A model generated the notes under the pieces. That model ran no database searches, was not told the DNA's origin, and was given only the letters and a program-made list of their open reading frames with translations. A stretch of DNA of 11,380 nucleotides. It comes from Lentisphaerota bacterium (GTDB taxonomy: Bacteria > Verrucomicrobiota > Kiritimatiellia > JAAZAB01). The stretch spans positions 1 through 11,380 of the forward strand of contig JAIVGW010000238.1 of NCBI GenBank assembly GCA_020201415.1. Reading direction: 5' to 3'. The translations under genes and the position numbers were made by a program. Position 1 is the first letter of the stretch; each line of letters opens with the position of its first letter. Positions 7,012 to 11,380 of the stretch are shown piece after piece.

Positions 7012-8442
7012 ATGTTTAGAGCGTTGATAGCGGCTAGCCTGTGCCTGATGCTTGCCGGGCCGGCGGCGGCGGAAACTGTCGCCCCGACCACGGAGTCGGC
7101 GCCGGAAGTTTACATTATTCCCGTGGAGGGGCCGATAGACCGCGCCCTGCTGTACGTGGTGCGACGCGGGTTGGACCAGGCCGAGCGTTCCGGCGCGGTG
7201 GCGGTGATATTCACCATCAACACCCCGGGCGGGCGCCTGGATGCCGCGGATGAAATAATTCTCCTTTTATTGCGCGCCTCCATCCCGACCTATACCCTGG
7301 TGCAATCGCGCGCCTTTTCCGCCGGCGCGCTGATCGCCATGGCGACCGACCATATTTACATGACTCCCGGTAGCGTCATCGGCGACGCCATGCCGATCAT
7401 GATCTCGCCGCTGGGCGGCGCACAGGACATGCCCGAACCCATGCAGGAAAAAGCCGTCTCGGGAACGGCGGCCCTGGTGCGTTCCGCGGCCCAGCAGAAG
7501 GGGCATGACCCCCAGCTGGCCGAAGCCATGGTGCGGCGTGAAATGGAATACCGTATTGGCGACGAAATCATCAGCCCGGCCGGCCAGTTGTTGACCCTGA
7601 CCGACGTCGAGGCAGCCCGCCCCGTGGGGGAAGATCAGCGTCCTTTACTGTCACGCGGCACTGTCCGCGACGTCCGGGAAATGCTGACGGAATTGGGCTG
7701 GCCCGACGCGCGCACCATCACGCTCGAGGTTACCACGGCGGAAAAGATCGCCCGGATGATCGAAGCGGCCTCCGTGCTGCTGCTGGCCGGAGGTCTGCTG
7801 GGATTATACATCGAATTCAAGACCCCGGGTTTCGGTCTGCCAGGCATCGCCGGTCTGATCTGCCTGGCCATTTTCTTCTGGGGCCATCATATCGCCGGCC
7901 TGGCCGGCATGAGTGAAGTTTTGATTTTCGGCCTGGGCGTACTGTTGCTGATGGTGGAACTTCTGTTCATTCCCGGATTCGGCCTGGTAGGCGTTGCCGG
8001 CATCTTGTTGATATTTTACGCCTTTTTTTCAGCCATGGCTCCCCAGTTGGACCAGATCACCTGGCGCTCCATCACCCTGGCCGACTGGCATACGCCGCTG
8101 CTAAAAACAACCGGCGCGGTAGTCATCGGCGGCCTGGCAGCCCTGCTGCTCGGACGGCGCCTGCCTGGTTCGCCACTGCTGCAACGCATCATTTTAAGCA
8201 ATGCCACCGGTCGCGACAAAGGGTTCCGCTCCGCGCCGGCGACTGATGATCTTTTAAACCTGACCGGCCGGGCCCTGACTCAGCTACGACCGGCGGGCAC
8301 AGGCATGTTCGGCGACAGACGGCTGGATGTGGTAACCCGGGGGGAATTCGTGGAAAAAGACGCGCCATTGCGCATAGTGGAGATTCATGGTTCCCGCCTG
8401 GTGGTCGAACCGATAATGATTTCGGACAACTCAGCAAATTGA
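7012..8442 (+). CDS. nfeD: Long-form NfeD: membrane-bound ClpP-class serine protease with OB-fold tail
   Basis: A 476-residue inner-membrane protein. A signal peptide (MFRALIAASLCLMLAGPAAA) is followed by a ClpP-class/1510-N-type protease domain at about 33-250. VIFTINTPGG (65-74) is the oxyanion strand and AFSAGA gives nucleophile Ser103. Lys147 (EKAVSG) lies about 44 residues on, matching the Ser-Lys dyad spacing of the archaeal 1510 protease as I recall it (41 residues). Four to five hydrophobic segments cover about 253-383, with the glycine-rich turns TPGFGLPG and IPGFGLVG typical of NfeD. An OB-fold NfeD domain (LNLTGRALTQLRPAG, then RLDVVTRGEFV) ends it. These proteases cleave membrane proteins such as stomatins and take part in membrane quality control. 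Expression start ATG 7012 has only a weak ribosome site, but the signal peptide supports it. It is followed 34 nt later by a short NfeD; no SPFH/stomatin gene is in the window. Confidence 0.93.
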   Translation: MFRALIAASLCLMLAGPAAAETVAPTTESAPEVYIIPVEGPIDRALLYVVRRGLDQAERSGAVAVIFTINTPGGRLDAADEIILLLLRASIPTYTLVQSRAFSAGALIAMATDHIYMTPGSVIGDAMPIMISPLGGAQDMPEPMQEKAVSGTAALVRSAAQQKGHDPQLAEAMVRREMEYRIGDEIISPAGQLLTLTDVEAARPVGEDQRPLLSRGTVRDVREMLTELGWPDARTITLEVTTAEKIARMIEAASVLLLAGGLLGLYIEFKTPGFGLPGIAGLICLAIFFWGHHIAGLAGMSEVLIFGLGVLLLMVELLFIPGFGLVGVAGILLIFYAFFSAMAPQLDQITWRSITLADWHTPLLKTTGAVVIGGLAALLLGRRLPGSPLLQRIILSNATGRDKGFRSAPATDDLLNLTGRALTQLRPAGTGMFGDRRLDVVTRGEFVEKDAPLRIVEIHGSRLVVEPIMISDNSAN

Positions 8443-8475
8443 CCCAAGCAACTCTACTTCAACATATTTAATTTT

Positions 8476-8943
8476 ATGGAAACATTTATTCTGCTACTGG
8501 CGGCCGGATTGATCATGATCTGCGCCGAAGTGTTTTTGCCCGGGGGTATTCTGGGCGCCTTGGGCGGCCTGGCCCTGCTGGGCGCAGTCATAGTTGGGTT
8601 CGTCAATTTCGGTCCGGCCACGGGCGGCTACATCGCCCTGGCATTGATTATCGTGGTGGGTGCAGTTGTTGTTGTTTGGATTCGTTTTTTCCCTCACACA
8701 CGCGCAGGCCAAGCTCTGACCCTTTCCGGCAGCATGGCCGGGGCCAAATCCGCCGACCGGCGTCTGCAGGAGCTTGCGGGACAATCCGGCCGCGCCGTTA
8801 CCGACCTGCGTCCCGCCGGCATGGCCCTGATCGCCGGACGCAAGTATGACGTCATATCCGAGGGACCGCTGATCCAGCGCAATGAACCGATCTCTGTTTT
8901 ACGAGTCAAAGGCAATAGAGTGATCGTGCGCCGGCAGGAATGA
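8476..8943 (+). CDS. Short-form NfeD membrane protein (membrane domain plus OB-fold)
   Basis: A 155-residue protein with no protease domain. Hydrophobic segments lie at about 3-20, 24-45 and 50-71, containing AEVFLPGGILGALGG, the NfeD-type turn. A cytosolic OB-fold follows at about 102-152 (GQSGRAVTDLRPAGMALIAG, then KYDVISEG). The tail is recognisably homologous to that of the upstream long NfeD, so the pair is a long/short duo as seen in several bacteria. Short NfeD proteins generally work as membrane partners of SPFH (flotillin/stomatin-like) proteins; none is encoded here. The 34 nt before the ATG are AT-rich and contain no Shine-Dalgarno, unlike most neighbours, so translation may depend on coupling to the upstream gene or on an unstructured leader. 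It lies 45 nt upstream of the HEAT protein gene and is presumably cotranscribed. Confidence 0.9.
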   Translation: METFILLLAAGLIMICAEVFLPGGILGALGGLALLGAVIVGFVNFGPATGGYIALALIIVVGAVVVVWIRFFPHTRAGQALTLSGSMAGAKSADRRLQELAGQSGRAVTDLRPAGMALIAGRKYDVISEGPLIQRNEPISVLRVKGNRVIVRRQE

Positions 8944-8988
8944 TTAAAATTCCGTGACGGCGTCTTCGCGGTATACATGGAGGTTTAA

Positions 8989-10575
8989 ATGCAAAAAAGT
9001 ATTGGCATCGTCTTGTTTTGTGTAGCTTTGACAATTAGCAGCGCCCGGGCCACGACGTCCGAAGATCAGATCATGCTTGAAATCGATCGTTTGCGGTCCG
9101 GAGACCTGATCGACAACCGCGTCGCCATGACCCGGCTGGCGGCGGCCGGCCGGCCGGCGGTGAAGCCGTTGCTGGAATGCCTGGGCGACCGACGTGAACT
9201 GGTGCGCATCTCCGCCGCCGAAGCCCTGGGACGCATCGGCGACCCGCGCGCCGTGGAACCACTGATCAAGCTCTTGAACGACCAGTCGCATGCCGTGCGC
9301 TGGGCTGTTGCCGAGGCGCTGGGACGCATCGGCGATCCGAGCGCCGTGGAACCGCTGATGGGCCAACTGCGCGATCCGGAACCCCATTTGCGAGGAGCTG
9401 TGGTCGAAGCATTAAACAAGATAGGCGACCCGCGCGCCGTGGAACCGCTGATACAATTTCTTAAGGATGAAAACCCTGATGCGCGGATTGCCTCCGCCCG
9501 CGTTGTGGGGCGCCTGGGAACAGCCGCCACCATACCGGCCCTGCTGCCCTGTCTCAACGACGAGCATGCCGCTGTGCGCCAAGCCGCCGCCGAAGCTCTG
9601 GGCCGCCTGGGAGCAAGCGATGCAACCGACCGCCTGATCGAGATGTTGCAGGAAGACAACACCAACGTGCGTCTGGCAGCCGCAGAAGCCCTGGGCCTGA
9701 TAGGCGACCCGCGCGCCGTACCGCCGCTGCTGGAACTCCTGCAACAGCATGAAGCCAGGCAGCGCATTATCGTTGCCACCGCCCTGGGCAAAATCAATGA
9801 CCCCATGGGCGTTAACGCCGTGGTCGGACTATTACGGGACGACCGCCGCACCGTCCGTGATGCCGCCGCCGAAGCGCTCGGCGCCATGGGCAACACGGCT
9901 GTGCCGGCACTGATAAATTGCCTGAATGATTTCGACCCGGCCATTTGCACCGCCGCCGCCGAACTACTGGGCCGCATCGGGCATCCTGACGCGCGCGTTT
10001 CCCTGGTTGCCGTGCTGACGCATGAATCAAGCGAAGTACGGATAGCCGCCGCCCAAGCCCTGCAACAGCTAGATTACCTGCCCGATGATCTGGAAGCCCG
10101 CATCGATTACTATATTGCCGGCACAAACTGGCGGGATATCGCCGATCTGGGCACCCCTGCTTATGAATTACTGGTGGAAAGATTGCAAAGCCCGGATTCC
10201 CGGCAGCGTATATTGGCGTTTGAAGCCATGCAGCATGTTGGCAAGCATAATATCGATTTCGTGATCCAGGCCCTGCAAAGCCCGCACCCCGGCACCCGTA
10301 TATTTGCCGCCGAAGCCCTGGGACAAATCGGCAACAAAGAGGCTGTTGCGCCGCTGCAGGAATTGTTGAACGATGAGAACCAGGGCGTGCGGCGTTACGC
10401 GGCCCAGTCCCTCAACAGGCTGGGGCATTCCGTGCCCATCCCGGAAAGACAGCCGATCCACACAACACGCCAACCGGAGCCCGCGTACGAGGTGGAAGAG
10501 CCCTACGGCGAACAGACCGAACAGCCGTCATCAGACGATGACAATCTGCCGGGTATTCCGGTGCTGGATCTGTGA
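8989..10575 (+). CDS. Exported HEAT-repeat (PBS-lyase-type) scaffold protein
   Basis: A 528-residue protein with a Sec signal peptide (MQKSIGIVLFCVALTISSAR), cleaved near residue 20-22, so probably periplasmic. No lipobox is seen. Residues about 54-479 are about 13 HEAT repeats of 31 residues, consensus-like DPRAVEPLIKLL followed by VRxAAAEALGRIG. One break at about 362-388 (YLPDDLEARIDYYIAGTNWR and on) resembles the degenerate unit often found inside PBS-lyase-type HEAT arrays. The tail (480-528) is Pro-, Glu- and Asp-rich and ends SSDDDNLPGIPVLDL, probably disordered. HEAT solenoids bind proteins and have no catalytic residues here; a lyase activity should not be inferred from the family name. 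ATG 8989 has GGAGG 5 nt upstream. It follows the two nfeD genes by 45 nt, so it may be a periplasmic partner or adaptor of the NfeD protease; this is inference from position only. Confidence 0.9.
   Translation: MQKSIGIVLFCVALTISSARATTSEDQIMLEIDRLRSGDLIDNRVAMTRLAAAGRPAVKPLLECLGDRRELVRISAAEALGRIGDPRAVEPLIKLLNDQSHAVRWAVAEALGRIGDPSAVEPLMGQLRDPEPHLRGAVVEALNKIGDPRAVEPLIQFLKDENPDARIASARVVGRLGTAATIPALLPCLNDEHAAVRQAAAEALGRLGASDATDRLIEMLQEDNTNVRLAAAEALGLIGDPRAVPPLLELLQQHEARQRIIVATALGKINDPMGVNAVVGLLRDDRRTVRDAAAEALGAMGNTAVPALINCLNDFDPAICTAAAELLGRIGHPDARVSLVAVLTHESSEVRIAAAQALQQLDYLPDDLEARIDYYIAGTNWRDIADLGTPAYELLVERLQSPDSRQRILAFEAMQHVGKHNIDFVIQALQSPHPGTRIFAAEALGQIGNKEAVAPLQELLNDENQGVRRYAAQSLNRLGHSVPIPERQPIHTTRQPEPAYEVEEPYGEQTEQPSSDDDNLPGIPVLDL
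9148..10425 (+). repeat. 93-bp tandem periodicity encoding HEAT repeats
   Basis: The coding sequence repeats every 93 bp (31 codons). It is most conserved in the first units: the segment encoding GDPRAVEP is identical for 23 nt at 9238 and 9424 (186 bp apart, two units). Its first 17 nt recur at 9703 (three further units). CTGGGACGCATCGGCGA recurs 93 bp apart near 9226 and 9319. Later units (after about 9730) have diverged at the DNA level but keep the protein pattern. DNA-level identity suggests recent duplication or homogenisation and makes unit-number change, or assembly collapse, possible. Confidence 0.8.
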
Positions 10576-10580
10576 TCAAC

Positions 10581-10606
10581 CGGCCGGGCCGTGATTTTGA
10601 TTTTTT
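10581..10606 (+). terminator. Weak candidate Rho-independent terminator after the HEAT gene
   Basis: Five nt after the stop codon, CGGC (10581-10584) and GCCG (10588-10591) can form a short GC stem with a CGG loop, followed by TGATTTTGATTTTTT. The stem is only 4 bp and the T-tract is interrupted, so termination would be partial at best. Its position between the HEAT gene and an independent promoter supports it. Confidence 0.3.
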
Positions 10607-10620
10607 CCTTGCATGCGTAT

Positions 10621-10648
10621 TTGTTTTTGGCATCATAACTGGTATACC
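10621..10648 (+). promoter_or_regulatory. Candidate promoter of the aldolase gene, overlapped by the operator
   Basis: TTGTTT (10621-10626) and TATACC (10643-10648) are 16 nt apart, giving a start near 10655 and a leader of about 20 nt. The -10 hexamer lies inside the 16-bp palindrome, so a bound regulator would exclude RNA polymerase. An alternative -35, TTGCAT at 10609-10614, pairs less well with TCATAA at 10633. By-eye prediction. Confidence 0.4.
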
Positions 10649-10652
10649 AGTT
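10637..10652. promoter_or_regulatory. 16-bp perfect palindromic operator, GntR/ExuR-UxuR type
   Basis: AACTGGTATACCAGTT is its own reverse complement over all 16 positions and ends 20 nt before the aldolase start codon. Its core TGGTATACCA is the same as in the hexuronate regulators ExuR and UxuR of enterobacteria (TTGGTATACCAA, from memory), which belong to the FadR branch of GntR regulators. The sequence and position are direct observations. The regulator class is inferred by similarity, and no regulator gene is in the window. Confidence 0.7.
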
Positions 10653-10672
10653 TAAGCAAGGAATCCAGACCA

Positions 10673-11380
10673 ATGCATTATTGCGGAATCATTCCGGCCG
10701 TACCCACCCCTTTCACCGGCAACGATGAAATCAACTATGCGGTGTTGCGCCGGTTGCTGGAATTTCTGCTGCGGGCCGGAGTCCAGGGCATCTTCCTGGC
10801 CGGCAATGCCGGCGAAGCGCACGCCCTGGAAGACAATGAAAAGCGCGCCTTGCTCCGGGCCGCGTTAAAAACCCTCGACGGGCGGCTCCCGGTGATTTTC
10901 GGCGCGGGCGCGCCCACTACGCGCGCGGCCATCCGACTCGCGCAAATGGCGGAAGCAGAAGGCGCTCAGGCCATATCCATCATCGCGCCCTATCCGGTCA
11001 AGCCCGCCCGGAACGAGCTGCAGGCGCATTTCCGCGCGGTGGCGCGCAAGGTCAAACTACCGATACTGCTTTACAATAACCCGGCCTTGACTGGTGTGGC
11101 GATTCCGCCCAAGATGGCGGACGCACTCCGCGAACTGCCCAACATCATCGGCATCAAGGACTCATCAGGCGATCTGGCGCTGACCATGGAATTCCTACGC
11201 CTGCAAGACGGGCATTTCCGCGTTTTTGCCGGTCGCGACGGATTGATTCTGGCCACCCTGATGCAAGGCGGGGCGGGCGCGGTATCCGCCGTCGCCGCTG
11301 CCTGCCCGGAAACGGCTTTGGCCATCTATCGGGCCTGGCGCCGCGGCGATCTGGCGGAAGCCGCGCTCCGGCAGGAGCAG
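10673..11380 (+). CDS. Dihydrodipicolinate synthase/N-acetylneuraminate lyase family aldolase, 3' end cut by window edge
   Basis: Class I (Schiff-base) pyruvate-dependent aldolase, cytosolic. The 236 visible residues begin MHYCGIIPAVPTPFTGNDEI, the family's N-terminal strand. The pyruvate-carboxylate loop is GNAGE at 44-48, where DapA has GTTGE. Catalytic Tyr134 lies in LLYNNPALTG and Schiff-base Lys162 in GIKDSSGD; GRDGLILATLMQGGAGAVSA is also typical. True DapA has YNVPxRT after the tyrosine, and that signature is missing here. So a catabolic relative (2-keto-3-deoxygluconate, neuraminate or other 4-hydroxy-2-oxo-acid aldolase) is more likely than lysine biosynthesis. Family length is about 290-310, so some 60 residues lie beyond the window. 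ATG 10673 has AAGGA about 10 nt upstream. The palindrome over its promoter suggests induction by a sugar acid. Confidence 0.9.
   Translation, partial: MHYCGIIPAVPTPFTGNDEINYAVLRRLLEFLLRAGVQGIFLAGNAGEAHALEDNEKRALLRAALKTLDGRLPVIFGAGAPTTRAAIRLAQMAEAEGAQAISIIAPYPVKPARNELQAHFRAVARKVKLPILLYNNPALTGVAIPPKMADALRELPNIIGIKDSSGDLALTMEFLRLQDGHFRVFAGRDGLILATLMQGGAGAVSAVAAACPETALAIYRAWRRGDLAEAALRQEQ

Noticed and set aside
9066..9977. Minus-strand Ser/Ala/Arg-rich open frame opposite the HEAT gene
   Set aside because: Shadow of the 93-bp repeats, which carry their periodicity into every frame.
9148..10425. CRISPR array or phycobilin lyase
   Set aside because: The repeats are in-frame coding units without spacers, and the HEAT pattern alone is no evidence of lyase activity; no phycobiliprotein genes are present.

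Overview
The window looks like a gene-dense bacterial chromosome segment of roughly 60 % GC. Two Sec-type signal peptides, a polytopic membrane protease and a secretion/pilus ATPase suggest a Gram-negative-type cell. The mixture (sugar oxidoreductases, an orphan GspE/PilB-like ATPase, NfeD proteins, a HEAT-repeat export protein) would suit a PVC-group bacterium such as Kiritimatiellota or Lentisphaerota. That placement is a weak inference; no rRNA, tRNA or diagnostic marker is present.

Left half (1-5858, all on the minus strand, transcribed right to left): a tightly packed run of five genes with gaps of 22-50 nt, most with a clear Shine-Dalgarno. In transcription order these are phosphotransferase enzyme I (ptsI, interrupted), two short-chain dehydrogenases of one unusual subfamily, a GspE/PilB-type ATPase, and a Gfo/Idh/MocA oxidoreductase that runs off the window's left edge. 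A candidate promoter (TTGAGC-17-TATTAA) lies at 5988-5960. The enzymes suggest processing of a sugar, polyol or sugar acid; the ATPase is out of place among them.

Centre (5859-7011): a divergent promoter region, then a broken gene (6064-6734, plus strand). It keeps the first half of a PAS domain in one frame and a complete response-regulator receiver domain in another. It looks like the two ends of a hybrid sensor kinase with the middle removed. The facing ptsI has a similar lesion: a frame change plus about 40 missing residues in the PEP-binding domain. Two such lesions flanking one short promoter region are either real decay or an assembly fault, and this is the most important thing to check. 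A 277-nt gap follows, with two small inverted repeats and a candidate promoter.

Right half (7012-10575, plus strand): a long NfeD (ClpP-class serine protease plus membrane domain plus OB-fold), a short NfeD (membrane plus OB-fold), and an exported protein of about 13 HEAT repeats. This looks like a membrane-quality-control or membrane-organisation module. The SPFH/stomatin partner that usually accompanies NfeD is not in the window.

Right edge (10576-11380): a weak terminator, then a 16-bp perfect palindrome (AACTGGTATACCAGTT) of the GntR/ExuR-UxuR operator type. It overlaps the best -10 box of a gene for a dihydrodipicolinate-synthase/N-acetylneuraminate-lyase family aldolase, which is cut by the window end. 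The operator points to sugar-acid-responsive control and agrees with the carbohydrate theme on the left.

I found no convincing novel system. The notable items are the paired lesions, the operator, the ATPase in a sugar operon, the paired atypical SDRs and the NfeD-NfeD-HEAT module.
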